A stretch of DNA of 64,000 nt from Sipunculus nudus (Eukaryota; Annelida; Sipuncula; Golfingiida; Sipunculidae), in assembly GCA_026874595.1 (NCBI GenBank), contig CM049311.1:69235453-69299452 (forward strand), in the 5' to 3' direction. Below the pieces are notes generated by a model, which worked only from the letters and a program-made list of their open reading frames with translations, was not told where the DNA came from and made no database searches. The translations under genes were made by a program, and so were the position numbers. Of this stretch, positions 11,501-23,379 are shown piece after piece. The stretch's first letter is position 1. The number at the start of each line of letters is the position of its first letter.

Positions 11501-13228
11501 GTATGGCCCACTACTAAAGTAAGAACCCTATAGGTTCTAGGGTCATGAGGTCTAAGGTCAAGGTCACTGGACTTGCATCTTACAAGATACTGTGGATGCA
11601 TTTTAAGCCAAACTTTCAAGGTCTTCCATCTTGAATATATAGCTCACTTGCCAATAGTGGATGATCCATATCAATTTTGGGGTCACAAGAACAAAGGTCA
11701 AGGCCAAAGGAGCTATATGTCAAAAAATTAATTTCTGGATGATAATTCCTGCTTTTATTTATGTATTGATTTCAAACTTGACTTATATGTGTCCCAATGA
11801 AAAAGCAAGACTCCAATTGATTTTGGGGTCATGAGGTCAAAGGTCAAGGTCACAGGACACATCTTTAAAAAGATTTTGGATGCATTTTCAGCCAAACATT
11901 TATCTCTGACCTTTTATCTTGCACATATAGTTCATCTGCCAATAGAGGAAGACCCCTATCAATTTTGAGGTCACAAGGTCAAAGGTGAAGGTCACAGGAG
12001 CCATCTGTCCAAAAATTAGTTTCTGGATGATAATTCCTGCTTTTATTGATGTATGAATTTCAAACTTGACTTGTATATGACCCATTGGAAAAGCAAGACC
12101 CGATTGATTTTTGGGTCATGAGGTCAAAGGTCAAGGTCACAGGAAACATCTTTAAAAAGATTGTGGATGCATTTTCAGCCAAACAATTCATCTCAGATCT
12201 TTCATCTTGCACATATAGATCACCTGCCAAGAGTGGAAGACCCCTATCAATTTTGAGGTCACAAGGTCAAAGGTGAAGGTCACAGGAGCCATATGTCCAA
12301 AAATTAGTTTCTGGATGATAATGCCTGCTTTTATTGATGTATGGATTTCAAACTTGACTTGTATATGTCCCATTGGAAAAGCAAGACCTGAATTGATTTT
12401 GGGATTATAAGGTCAAAGGTCAAGGTCACAGGACACATCTTCAAAAAGATGTGGATGCATTTTCAGCCAAACATTTCATCTCAGACATTTCATCTTGCAC
12501 ATACAGTTCCCCTGCCAATAGAGGAAGACGCCTGTCAATTGTGAGGTCACAAGGTCAAAGGTGAAAGTCAAAGGAGCCATCGTTCCAAAAATTAGTTCCT
12601 GAGATGATAATTCAAGCTTGGATTAATATATGGATTTCAAACCTGACTTATATATGGCCCATCAATAAATCTAGACCTCTATTGATTTATATATAAAAGT
12701 GGATGATCAATATCAATTTTGGGGTCACAAGGTCAAAGGTCAAGGCCACAGGAGCCATCTGTCCAAAAATTAGTTTCTGGATGATAATTCCTGCTTTTAT
12801 TGATGTATAGATTTCAAACTTGACTTATATATGTCCCATCGAAAAAGCAAGACCCCAATTGATTTTTGGGTCATGAGGTCAAAGGTCAAGGTCACAGGAC
12901 CAACATCTTCAAAAAGATTGTGGATTGATAGATGGAAGAAACAATAATTGCTTGCCAAGTGTCAGTATATACTGCTAAAAATGGGGGCCTATTCTTAAAG
13001 GGGGGGGGGCTACTATGTCTAGGGATACTCTGGCACCTGCGGTGCCAAGAAATATCTAGTTCACTATGTTTTAACCAGACATACATGATAAGAATTTATG
13101 GCAATGTAGAAAGTTTAAACAAAATTGGCATATAGGTTCTGCAACAATTTTACTAGTTGTGAATCGCAGCCCATGATGTTGCAGGTCATGCTTGGCAGCT
13201 GAGCGTCATGACCCATGGGTCACTTGTT
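8594..13228 (+). mobile_element. Family D element (AGGTCA-rich), composite
   Basis: It starts with the common 5' hairpin at about 8597 (AGCTCAGCTGACT, a short loop, then AGTCATGCTGGGCT) and ends with CAGCTGAGC and TGACCCATGGGTCA at 13197-13222. Between these lie CCGGCCGG-rich sequence, AGGTCA half-site repeats (8950-9560), a less repetitive stretch (9600-10900) and a long ~290-bp tandem array (11530-12950). It may be several nested elements rather than one; only the two ends and the arrays are secure. Confidence 0.55.
11530..12920 (+). repeat. ~290-bp tandem array with AGGTCA direct repeats
   Basis: About five units share AGGTCAAAGGTCAAGGTCA (near 11833, 12121, 12411 and 12875, and a variant near 11547), GATTGTGGATGCATTTTCAG and ATTAGTTTCTGGATGATAAT. 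Adjacent full units are about 288 bases apart. Each unit also carries a second AGGTCACAAGGTCAAAGGT block. Two near-identical antisense frames (11900-12085 and 12188-12373) are the same segment of consecutive units and are not genes. Similar units occur at 39060-39990. Confidence 0.85.
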
Positions 13229-13305
13229 TCTATCTCTCTGCCTGTTTTTAAATAATTAAAAAATAATTTCATTTAAATTAAATTTTATCCTTTACGTATA
13301 TACAG

Positions 13306-13331
13306 GGATGCTGAAACTTCCACCAGTCCCT
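13306..13331 (+). CDS. PARP4: PARP4-like microexon 2 (26 nt)
   Basis: Acceptor TATATACAG, donor GTAAGT. Read in phase 2 after the 1609 exon, it encodes MDAETSTSP plus one base, leaving in phase 1. The length, good splice sites and phase fit make it a plausible microexon; it has no domain of its own. Transcript evidence would settle it. Confidence 0.5.
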
Positions 13332-13489
13332 GTAAGTGTAAGCACCACTGATTTTATTTCTGTATTCTGTATTTATATCCAAAGGTGTTGTAACTCTCTC
13401 CCCCACCCTGTAATTGAGCCCTAGTTCCTGAGCCCTGAGGATAGTATTTTTATTGCAACTTCAAAAAATCCATGGTGATGCAGTTCTAA

Positions 13490-13533
13490 CTGTCACAATC
13501 AGCTGAGCGCCATGACCCATGGGTCCCTTGTTT
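13490..13533 (+). repeat. Isolated 3' palindrome end
   Basis: CAGCTGAGCGCCATGACCC followed by ATGGGTCCCTTGTT. It is a copy of the common 3' end without a recognisable body, about 290 bases after the end of the family D element, so it probably belongs to a decayed copy. Confidence 0.65.
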
Positions 13534-14193
13534 TATAACAGTTGAAATGGTAATTTCACTTTTTTATTTCATTGTTACACACTCATACACAATAAACACA
13601 CCCTTTGGACTCATCTCACATCACTCCCATTTAGAATCAAATCTAATGGTAAATGATGGATTTCTTTGAAATCTAGCATATATTTTGCATCTATGTATTA
13701 TCATGTATTTATATTTAAAAGGAGTGCATGCCAAGGTTTTGGGTATTATGGCCATCACTAATGCAACATAGTTCTTGTAACAGGCATACATGAAGTGTCT
13801 GGGACTATTTTAGCCTCCAGGTCTGTATTGAATCTTGATGTTACAAGGGAAGGATAACTGTTTAACCCAGAAACCAAGAATGGCAAGAAATGAAGTTGCA
13901 AAGCTGAATTGCTGCTGACCCATTAGGGTATAAACTGAGATCCGTTACTAAGGAGTTTTATTGATGTCAATTGAAACCACCGCCAGTGCCTAATGTTTCT
14001 CTCAAGTGGTTATATTAATTTGTTACTCAAGCATTATGCCTAGCCTGCTATATATCCCAATAGAATCACTGATATTCAGAAGGCTTCCAAAAATACAATA
14101 AATTATTGTGATTACATGATAATTTTCATCCATCTCCATTGTCCCAATTTTATGCCTTGGACCAATCTTTTGAAAATATTTTCAGATTTGCAG
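13534..14193. other. Intronic sequence without recognised features
   Basis: Sequence between two PARP4-like microexons. I saw no shared repeat and no convincing splice-bounded frame. Confidence 0.5.
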
Positions 14194-14219
14194 ATGATTT
14201 TGCAGAGCAGCAGGATTTG
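14194..14219 (+). CDS. PARP4: PARP4-like microexon 3 (26 nt)
   Basis: With the acceptor ATTTGCAG at 14186-14193 and the donor GTAAGT, the frame continues as Y-DFAEQQDL and leaves in phase 0. An alternative acceptor eight bases upstream (TTTTCAG) would shift the frame to a less acidic peptide, so the downstream acceptor is preferred because it keeps phase and acidic character with the neighbouring exons. Confidence 0.5.
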
Positions 14220-15664
14220 GTAAGTCTTATATCTATAAATATGTTCTTGATGGGTTAAATACATAAAAGAGTTCTTTGTTAATCCAACCTTAGAAAGGTC
14301 ACAATAACCACATTTGGTGTGTATTGATATTTCCCTAGCTGTTAGGAGAAAAAATGTTGAAAATATATTGAAACTTATTTGTCCATTTTAGTAGTCGGTA
14401 CAAATTTATAGTGCATTCGAAACTGACATATAAAAGTCAAGTAACACTTTTAGCTCAGCATTTAATATTTAGCCATAGATCATTATTCTGATTTAGCATA
14501 CTTCCAAACCAGTCCACAAACAGGAATTCTGGGAATCGGTGAAAACTTGATAAAAAGTTTCCTTAACTTTTCAGTTTGGGGAAAAGTCAAATTTTTTACT
14601 TTGAGAATATGTCTGAAATCAGTGAAAAAGTCAATTAGGGAATTTCATCAGCACAAAAAGAAAGTGTTTTGTTGTGTTTTGTGTGGTGTCCAAAATTCAT
14701 GTTCACTGGATGCATGTGTTAACAGTACATTCAAAACCCCCCTTTTTTTGGTCCTTTGTTTTGCATGATTGGTTTTCATGTTAGTTAGTTATATGATAAA
14801 CTATCAAACATCATAAGCTTCTTGTTTATAATTTGAGCATTAACCACTAAGATCATTATTCATAATCTGCCACTTGTTTTAATATATGTATTAGTATATA
14901 TTTGAAAAGTTAACGTTGTAGGTCAGTACTGTTACAAAAATAGACCCCAGTCTTGCTACAGATCAGTGTTACAGGAATGGGGTCCTGTAATTAATTAGGG
15001 TATTAAATGATCGCTTCCATATACCATTGGTCATAGAACAACGCCAAAGAGAAGTAATTACAATGGCCCAAGAGTTTCTATTCAAAATACAAAAATAGAT
15101 ATTACATAAAATACTAGTTTATATACGAACATACAGCAAAAAGCTTAGGGATGACCAGAGGCTCAGTAGCACATTGAGACAGAAGAGAGTACATCTGTAA
15201 TGTTCTATGTCCCCAAGCCAAGAGACCAGGCCAGGCTGATACATTGACCAGCCAGGTATATCCTGGTCCATGTGTTAGTCATCCTTGACATGCATCACCA
15301 GTTCTTGAGTCAACCCCAGAGCTGCATCCTGTGATATCATGACCAAAGGAACCTCCCTTGGATGACATGACACCATAGGGTTCTTCCATAGTAGTACCCT
15401 GTGGAGGGCATTCGTGCATATGTTCAGTACTTTTATTAGCAAAAAGATTGCAAGTTTTGTTTTCCTCCTGTTCGTTATTAACAAGAGGTTCTTCTTATAC
15501 TAATGTTACACCATCTTCAGCAATGTTAAACAATGCACAGGGTTATTGTTATTCATTGACCCTGCCAAAGGACAGTAGTAAATATTTCTCCATAAGACCT
15601 CTTTTCCATTTACATGGACAGAAATGTGAGCATGTGAAATTAAGTATGCGGATATGTGCTTGAC
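14220..15664. other. Intronic sequence with a possible coding remnant
   Basis: Mostly AT-rich. On the - strand, 15275-15484 is an open frame whose C-terminal half (HREVPLVMISQDA-like, ending ELVMHVKDD) looks more protein-like than chance, but I do not recognise it, see no splice partners, and the sequence upstream on that strand is broken by stops. It may be the remnant of a retrocopy or an element. Confidence 0.3.
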
Positions 15665-16527
15665 TTTTTTAGTTCAGCTGACTGAAAGTTATCTGAGCTA
15701 TAGCCATCACTCTTCGTCCGTCGTCCACCCGGCCATTAAATCGTAACCGCTGGACCTGGAATCTTCTAACTTTACATCCAGGGAGATCCATTAAAAATCA
15801 CCTTGGAAACCTGAAATTAAGTCTCTGTTACCCATATTCTTTGAGCTATGGGTCTTGTAAGTACCCCCAGAATAATAAAAAATTTGATACAAAAGCTCAA
15901 TTATCTGAATAACTACTGCATTGATCGCCATGATTCTGTGCATGAATGTTGATCATGGAGTGTTCCATCAGTTCCTGTAACCTGGTGGTGCCACCTGTAT
16001 TTTTCCAATTTTTACAAATTTTTTTCTCTATTTTTGAGTCCTTCAAATTAAGCCTCATCTTGTAACAGGGCACAAATTGTAACCCCTTGACCTAGAATCT
16101 TCATACTAGTAAGGTCCACGAAAAGTCTTATTGGAAATGTGAAATAAGGTCTCTGTTACTCTTATCCTCTGAGCTGTTTGGCTCATAATCCCCCCCCCCC
16201 CCCCAGAATAATTAAAAATGTGATACAAAAGCTTCAGTTTATGAATTACTAAAGCATTGATAGCCATGATTCTTTGGATATATATGATCATGGAGTGTTC
16301 ATCAGTTCCTGCAGACTGGTGGCACTACCTGTATTTTTTTCAAATTTTACGCATTTTTTTTTTTTATCCTCCAATTGAAGTAGTCATCTGTTGAAAACCC
16401 CACTAAAACCCATTTCTAGGGACTCTTCACAAAATTCATGATTTTTTTGCACTCTGGCAGTCATTTTGCTCATTGTTCAACATTCCTTGAATTCAGCTGA
16501 GCGTCATGGCCCATGGCCCTCTGGTTT
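15665..16527 (+). mobile_element. Family A element with both ends
   Basis: The 5' hairpin (AGTTCAGCTGACTGAAAGTTATCTGAGCTATAG) begins near 15670. The body has two family A units, one with a GGTGGTGCCACC motif near 15987. The 3' end at 16494-16527 is CAGCTGAGCGTCATGGCCC followed by ATGGCCCTCTGG, a diverged palindrome. At about 0.86 kb it is one of the most complete small copies here. Confidence 0.75.
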
Positions 16528-17209
16528 TTTGCTCCAGTGTACATTATGTTTACCTTTTTCATGCATGCAGAAATGCATGTAAAACTGGCAGAATCTTCTT
16601 CAGAATGTCATGAATAAGATATAGGCAGTGCAGTCTACCTGTAACTATGACAAACTATACACACTGTGTGTTGTTTCTCCTATTTTCAAAAAGACAGAAA
16701 CATGGGCAGATCATGTTTAAATAGATAATGCAAAAATAACAGAGGCATCAACACAGGTTTTTTCATCCATGATATAATGGGGAAAAAAGGAAAGCATGGA
16801 ACCTGTAATAAGTCAGTTGGTTCTAGACCTGGAGCTATACAGTGATCGAGAGGCGCTAATTTTTGTTTACTTTCTGGTGTAAGCAGACCAAGTGGAATAT
16901 TACCAATATGTTTGTCCTTACACCACCATGTTACCATGGATGTTGGAGGGCAGGGAATCCCAGTCAAAATTATATCACACATGCAGGGGGAATGCAATTC
17001 CATCCACACGGAAAGCTTATTTCAATGTGGAAAATTCATGGAAAAGGGGTCTTATACCACTCCTTAATATTCTTTTGGCATAAATGAAGAAACTCATAAT
17101 TTAATATGTAATAAATTATACCATAAACATCTTAGAATAATATTGACAATACAAAATATGTAAGAATTTAAGAGTCATACATAAAGCTCAGATTACCTCT
17201 TTGTTTCAG
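16528..17209. other. Intronic sequence before exon 4
   Basis: It contains two overlapping frames (+ 16863-17087 and - 16686-17009, 107 codons). Neither shows a recognisable domain, flanking splice sites or a repeat match, so they are left unassigned. The right end supplies the pyrimidine tract of the next exon. Confidence 0.4.
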
Positions 17210-17250
17210 ATGGACTATGATGAAGAAGATCTTAATGAGGAACTAATGAT
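17210..17250 (+). CDS. PARP4: PARP4-like exon 4 (41 nt, acidic)
   Basis: Acceptor CTCTTTGTTTCAG, donor GTAATA. It enters in phase 0 and encodes MDYDEEDLNEELM plus AT, leaving in phase 2. The very acidic peptide matches the character of the flanking exons. It could be misread as a small open frame that stops at TGA/TAA just past the donor; the splice reading is preferred because of phase continuity. Confidence 0.6.
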
Positions 17251-17510
17251 GTAATATTATTACATATATTATTTTTGTTATATTAATTTAAATGATATGT
17301 TTCTGAACTTGATACTCTTGATGCTATTGTTTTATGGTACTAGCACACTGATCTCCTTTCATCATTAAGTTATATTACTACCGGGTACTTGTAAACAGTG
17401 ACTCTGTCATATATTTATTGTAATACATTTACTTTTAAATGACATCTGATGTTCATTAATTGAAACTGCTTATCTTTTGAGGGGGTTTTCATATTTAGTA
17501 ATTCTTTGTT

Positions 17511-17890
17511 AGCTCAGCTGACTATAAATCATCTTGAGCTGCAGTAATGATCCTTTGCCGTTGGCTGTCTGTCTGCTCTTCTGTCCGTCTGTCCATCCAT
17601 TAAACTGGCACATGTTGAAACCATTAGACCTACAAATCTGAAAATTTGGCTTACAGTTAGATGTCCCCGAAATCTCATACTACACCAAAAAATTGGGTCA
17701 CTAGGACTTCGTTCCTGCAAATTATTAAGGAAAAACCTCCATTTTCCATTAAAAACTCTTTGTTACACTTCAAGACTCTTATATTAAAACATCTGATCTG
17801 AAATTGACCATAGTAAATATGCATATTCTTCCATATATTTCCGCTGTACATGCCAAAAATTAGGTCAGTATTGGGTAATTGTATCCGCCA
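17511..17890 (+). repeat. Family B repeat, 5' end and first part
   Basis: The common 5' hairpin (AGCTCAGCTGACTATAAATCATCTTGAGCT) is followed by CTGTCCGTCTGTCC, then CTGGCACATGTTGAAACC and TTAGATGTCCCCGAAATCTC. It breaks off near 17890, where family E satellite sequence begins. Confidence 0.75.
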
Positions 17891-17929
17891 AAACAAAGTT
17901 TTGCCGATAGTATGTTTTTGACCGGGTTC

Positions 17930-18720
17930 CGCCACTGCCACGTTTGTTTCCAGAATAGAACTCTTAGACCACTGGACAGATTTTTCCCAAACTTTACAAG
18001 GTTATCTGGTCACATGTGAACTGGTGCCAAAATATTTTGCGTTGAACTCTGTGTCCATCTGTGCATCTGTTTTGACACATTAACCCACATATCTTCGGAC
18101 TTGTTTGACCAATCCGGAAAAAATTGTTTGCACAAATTTAGCCCTCAGATAGCTTTATAACATACATAAAAAATAGTGGCGCCACCTGCAACCTTGCACA
18201 GCGTCCATCTGTTCATCTGCCATGGGATAAAATCACTCATATTTCTGCAGTGAATGGACTTATCCACCTGAATTTTGCATGTGTATTCATCCTGGATAGC
18301 CTTTTTGATTTAATGACTGGTGACACCACCTACATTCACATTCAGGCTGCAGACATCCAGGCTTATATCTCAGGCCTGGTGTGACGTATCCTCCTGAAAT
18401 TTTGCATGTATATACATCTCACATAGCTCTTTATCATACGCAAACTGGTGGCGCCACCTGCAACCATTTTTCCACAGCTTCTGTCTGTTTGTCTGTCATG
18501 GGATAAAATCACTCATATCTCAGCAGTGGTGTGACTTATCTGCCTAAAATTTTGCATGTATATACATCGTAGATAGCTTTCTCTATTATGTGGCAGATGG
18601 CTACATCTACTATCATATTCAGGCTGCAGACATTCAGGCTTGTATCACAATTCTGGTTTGACATATCCTCCTAAAATGTTGCATGTGTGTAGATCTCACA
18701 TAGCTCTTTATTTGCAGCAA
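17930..18720 (+). repeat. Family E satellite units
   Basis: Recurring modules of about 150 bases contain CTCATATCTCAGCAGTGG, GACTTATCTGCCTAAAATTT, TTGCATGTATATACATC and a GTGGCGCCACCTGCAAC block (18176, 18447). Related units occur at 23380-24000 and 10920-11240. They have no coding capacity. Confidence 0.75.
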
Positions 18721-18727
18721 TTATGAA

Positions 18728-19090
18728 AGTTTATATGAGACCATGTCACACCCAGGTTATACTGAAGCTCCTCCATATGTCCCCTTATTGACTTTTCAGG
18801 CCAATTATGCATGCTTGAGGCGAGGCATATTCTGCAGCCAGCCAGCTCATGGGTGGCTTTAGCTGGATCTAACTGTACAACCCCCATACTCTAGCAGTTG
18901 TTTTGGTCAGAAACATAGCAATAAACTATAATTAAAAATGTTTTGGTTTATAATAACAAATTTAAAATAAATTTTTTAGTTAATGAGTAAAAGGCAACTC
19001 AGCGATTACTGATGTTCATGGATCATCCATGGATGGCCAGAAATGTATTTAAAATTACACCAAGCAGTCACCATTGGGTATTTTTCATTT
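18728..19090 (+). repeat. Segmental repeat, copy 1
   Basis: It starts ATGAGACCATGTCACACCC and runs through GGATCATCCATGGATGGCC to CACCAAGCAGTCACC. It aligns in order with 20010-20410 and 22160-22530, always downstream of family B sequence. It marks an amplified block rather than a gene. Confidence 0.7.
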
Positions 19091-19369
19091 TCAATCATAA
19101 AATAAATAATTAAATAAATTTTTTGTTTACCATTAGGTATTAAATAAAGCAAGTTAATAATAGACAAGAATGCAGTTGTTTATATAAAAAAAATCTAAAT
19201 TCCCAGGTCTTTTCAATGTGTTTAATTTGTTGGTTAATATTTATTACAAAATTTAAAATACAAATTGAAATATGTCACAAAATTTAAAATATTATTCAGA
19301 AAAGTGCTCATTAAAGATTTTAATATGTTTGACTAATGACATTAAGACTAATGGGTGTATCAGTTGTTA

Positions 19370-20410
19370 CATGATACTGCTACATGATACATGTTAACAG
19401 GGCACATTTTGAAGCCGTTGGACCTATGAATCCAAAATTTTGCATACTTTTAGATGTCTCCAAAATTTCCTTTCACACCGAAAACTGGGTCACTAGGACT
19501 ACATTCTTGTAAGATATTAAGAAACCCTCAATTTTCCAGTAAGACCCCACTGTTACACTTCAAGGCTGCCTAATATAAAAACCACTCATCTGTTTTTGAT
19601 CATATTTCATAGACATATTCCTCTATATATTTCCTATATACATACAATAAATTAAGTCACTATTGTGTAATTATTTTAAGTTATGCACTTTGTAAAAATT
19701 AGGAAATATGTTTACTCACTTAATATGAGAATTGCTGAATCTAGGGACTTTTTTTTCACTGATGTAACTTTATTTAATCAAGATTCAATTGTATAATGAT
19801 AATTGATTCTAAATTTTGAAATTTTTTTAAAATTATTAGTATAACTATAAAATCAGTACCTTAAATCTTGCCCAAATTTGACCATGGTATGTTTATTTCC
19901 TGTAAGCACTGTTGATATAATTTTCATATCATGCACACATAAGTATTTCAGCTTGTTGGTTTTTAAAGCTGACAGAAATTGGCTAAAAAATGGAGCTTTT
20001 ATTAAAGATTTTATGAGACCATGTCAGACCCAGGCTCTACCCAGCCATTCTTTATGATCAGTCACCTGTATGTTGACCTTGTTAACCTTTCAGGAAAATT
20101 ATGCATACTTGAGGCAGGGCATATATTCGACATCCAGGCAGCTTATGGCTGGCCATAGTTGATCCAGGTGTCCAACCCAACTCATCTAGTAGTTGTATTG
20201 ACCAACAACAAAACAAATAAACAATAAATAAATAAATTTTTATTTTTGTTTTCAATAACAAATTTAAGAAAAATTATTAGAAAAGGAATTTGATAGTTGA
20301 TGAGTGACAGGAAATTACCTTGCAATAACTGATGTTGTAAGAATCTTGTATGGATGGATAAAAATGTATTCCAAATAACACCATGCAGTCACCTATGGTA
20401 TTTTTCATTT
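19370..20410 (+). repeat. Family B body plus segmental repeat, copy 2
   Basis: It runs from AACAGGGCACATTTTGAAGC through AAAACTGGGTCACTAGGACT and the ATGAGACCATGTCAGACCC module (about 20010) to CACCATGCAGTCACC (about 20380). The order is the same as in copies 1 and 3. Confidence 0.75.
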
Positions 20411-20440
20411 CATTTTGCATGTACATCCATCTTAGAGAGT

Positions 20441-23376
20441 TTTTAGCTCAGCTGACTTTAAGTCATCTGAGCTATAGTTGTGGTCCTTTGTCCGTCGGCT
20501 GTCCGACCGTCTTGTCGTCTGTCCGTCCGTCCGTTAAACTGGCACATTTTGAAACCATAAGACCTAGGAATCCAAAATTCGGCATGATGTTAGATGTCCC
20601 CAAGATCTCCTACCAAGCCGAAAACTGGGTCTTTGCGACTTCGTTCCTTTGAGAAATAAGGAAAAACCTCAATTTTTTATAAAAAACCTATTTGCATACT
20701 TCAGGACTGCCTAATATCAAAACCACTCATCTGTTTTTCCTCATATTCACCATAAATATTCCTCTATATAGTTCCTATGTACATGCCAGAAATTAGGTCT
20801 GTATTATATAATTTAAAAAAGTTATGGACCCAAACATAATGCATTTTGTAAAAAATCAGGAAAGATATTTGATCACTTAACACAAAATATGTTAAAGCTA
20901 TGGACTTTTTTCCAGTAATATAACTTTAATTTATAAAAATTAAAATTGTATACCTTAAATTAGATCAAAATCTCTTAAATTTTTTAAAATATTAGAAAAA
21001 ATAAAAAATTGGTACCTTAAATTTTGCCCAACTTTGACCATGGCACATTTTTTTCCTGTAACTGCTGTGGATTTAATTTTCACAGCATGTTTTTGTTAGC
21101 ATTTCATCTGTTAACACCAAAAATTTGAAAACAATTGATTAAAAACTGTAGATTTAATTCAAGTTTTCAAGCACCATGTCACATATTATTTACATCAAGC
21201 TAGTGTTATGCAGCTCCCAAGCTTCAGCTCTCAGTTCCTAAAATTTTGCATACAGTTAGATGTCTCCAGAATCCCCTACCATGCCAAGAATTTGGTCACT
21301 AGGACTTAATTCCTTTTAGATATTAATGAAAAACTTCATTTTACCATTAAAAACCCATTGTTACACAAGACTGCCTAATATCAAAACCACTGATCTGACT
21401 TTGATCATATATAAGGCCAAAATAAAAAATAGGTATGGTTCTCAGGCACTTTTTCCCAGAAATAAATGCGGGCGGGCGTTTTTTTTATTTTAATTTTTTG
21501 GTATGTTTTGATAAAAATGTCAAATGATAAGGGAAAAGCATGATAATAACAGATTTATTTTGCTAAACAAGTAAAAGCACTTCATAACAAAGGAAATTGT
21601 GTGATTTTATCTTCTTGAAAGAATTGTCCAAGCAGCTGCAGCTCAAAATTGGTGAGTTTCTATTGAAAATCAAAATAAAAATTTTTTATGTGGGGGTTTA
21701 AAATTGATGTGGGCGGTTCCTGAGAACCATACCTTTTATATTTTTGGACCTAACATACATATTTCTCTATATATTCGCTATGCACATGCGAGAAATGATG
21801 TCAGTATTGCGTAATTGTTTTAAGTTATCGGCCCAAACATAATGCACTTTGTAAAAAATCAAGAAATATATTTACTCCCTTAACAAGAGGATTGCTGAAG
21901 CTAGAGATTTTTTTTGTCAGGGATGTAACATTATTTAATTGAATACCCAAAATAAGTTCTGAATTTTTCAAATTTTATAAGTTATTAGTATAAATATAAA
22001 TAATTACCTTAAATTTTGCCCAAATTTGACTATGGCATGTTTGTTTCCTTTGAGCACTGTTGATATAATTTTCATATCATGCATACATAAGGATTTCAGC
22101 ATTTTAGTTTAGAAAGCTGAAAGAAAATGGCCAAAAATTGTAGCTTTTATTAATGTTTTTATGAGACCTTGTCAGAACCAGTCGTCTCTCTTCAGTCACC
22201 TGTATGTTGACCTTTCAGCAAATTATGCACGCTTGAAGGAGGCATACACTGGGGCAGCCAGGCAGCTTATGGCTAGCCACAGTTGATCCAGGTGTCCAAC
22301 CAACTTATCTAGTTGTTGTTTTGACCAACAACATAACAAGAAACTATAAATTAATTAATTTTATTGGTTTTTAATAACAAATTAAAGAAAAATTAATAGA
22401 AAATGAATTTGTTAGTTGATGAGTAACAGGAAATTAACTTGCAGTTACTGATGATGTAGGAATCTTGTATGGATGGATAGAATGTCAAGTATTCCAAATA
22501 ACACCATGCAGTCACCTATGGTATTTTTCAGTTCAGTTTTTTAATGATAACAAAAATAAATCATATTATTCATTACTGATCATTAGGGATCATATGAAGG
22601 AAATTAATGATAGACAAAATGCACTTGATAATTTTAATCTAGATTCATACTGTGTCTAGTATGTAGATTGATGTGAAAGTCTAAGTCCAAAGTGAATATA
22701 TTACATTTATTTTTTTTAATATAAATAAAAGCCGTAAAACCAGATACTTATGATCATTATTTAAATTTGTGAATTTTATGTATTCTGGATTCTCAACATC
22801 ATTGCTTGGCTAAAACTGAATAAATACCAGACATGGTGCAAATACTTTGCAAATGTATTTGAATACGAATATGAATCATTATAAAATATCTTGCATAAGA
22901 CAGGGAATTCAGGTAAAAATGAAAGTATTTGAATACCAGTGCAAATACTTTCAAAATGTATTCATGAATGCATTCATGAATATATTCTATAATATTATTT
23001 TAATAATCATTTCAGTTATATTTTATTTAAAAAAATCATGATTCTCATTATTTTTAATAAAAACTATATTTGGCACAATATTTGTTATTAAATTTTAATA
23101 AATCATTAAACTCTTATATTATATGTGCTGCTTATAAGTTATATGGCCAAGTCAAAATCTGTGTGACAATAGCACTCCATTTGTCAATAAAATAAATTAA
23201 ATCAATCCTCTTCCCTGTCTCCAAAGATACTATCAAAATCATACATAAGCTAAACACCAACAACTCATAATACAGCTTTTATTTATTACCACACAAAACC
23301 AGCATGTGCCTCATTTCCAGATCATATTTTTTTATCATATATAACAGCTGAGCGCCATGACCCATGGGTCCCTTGT
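20441..23376 (+). mobile_element. Composite family B element with both common ends
   Basis: The 5' hairpin is at 20445-20475 (AGCTCAGCTGACTTTAAGTC and ATCTGAGCT). Family B sequence follows to about 21130, then a second family B body interrupted by unrelated sequence at 21410-21760, and segmental repeat copy 3 (22160-22530). The common 3' end is at 23345-23376 (CAGCTGAGCGCCATGACCC). The span from hairpin to palindrome is 2.9 kb and probably contains nested insertions. Confidence 0.55.
22800..23000. repeat. hAT-like MITE remnant (TTTGAATAC motif)
   Basis: Repeated and inverted forms of AAATACTTTGCAAATGTATT and GTATTTGAATACCAGTGC lie close together, followed by the imperfect palindrome ATGAATGCATTCATGAATAT. 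This resembles ends of hAT-derived miniature elements; the class assignment is inference. Confidence 0.4.
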
Positions 23377-23379
23377 TTT

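Noticed and set aside
11900-12373. Two near-identical - strand frames starting MGHIQVKFEIHTS
   Set aside because: Consecutive copies of the ~290-bp repeat unit; no start context, splice sites or further extension.
16686-17009. 107-codon - strand frame
   Set aside because: No recognisable domain, no splice context, and an overlapping + frame of similar length; left as chance or a decayed fragment.
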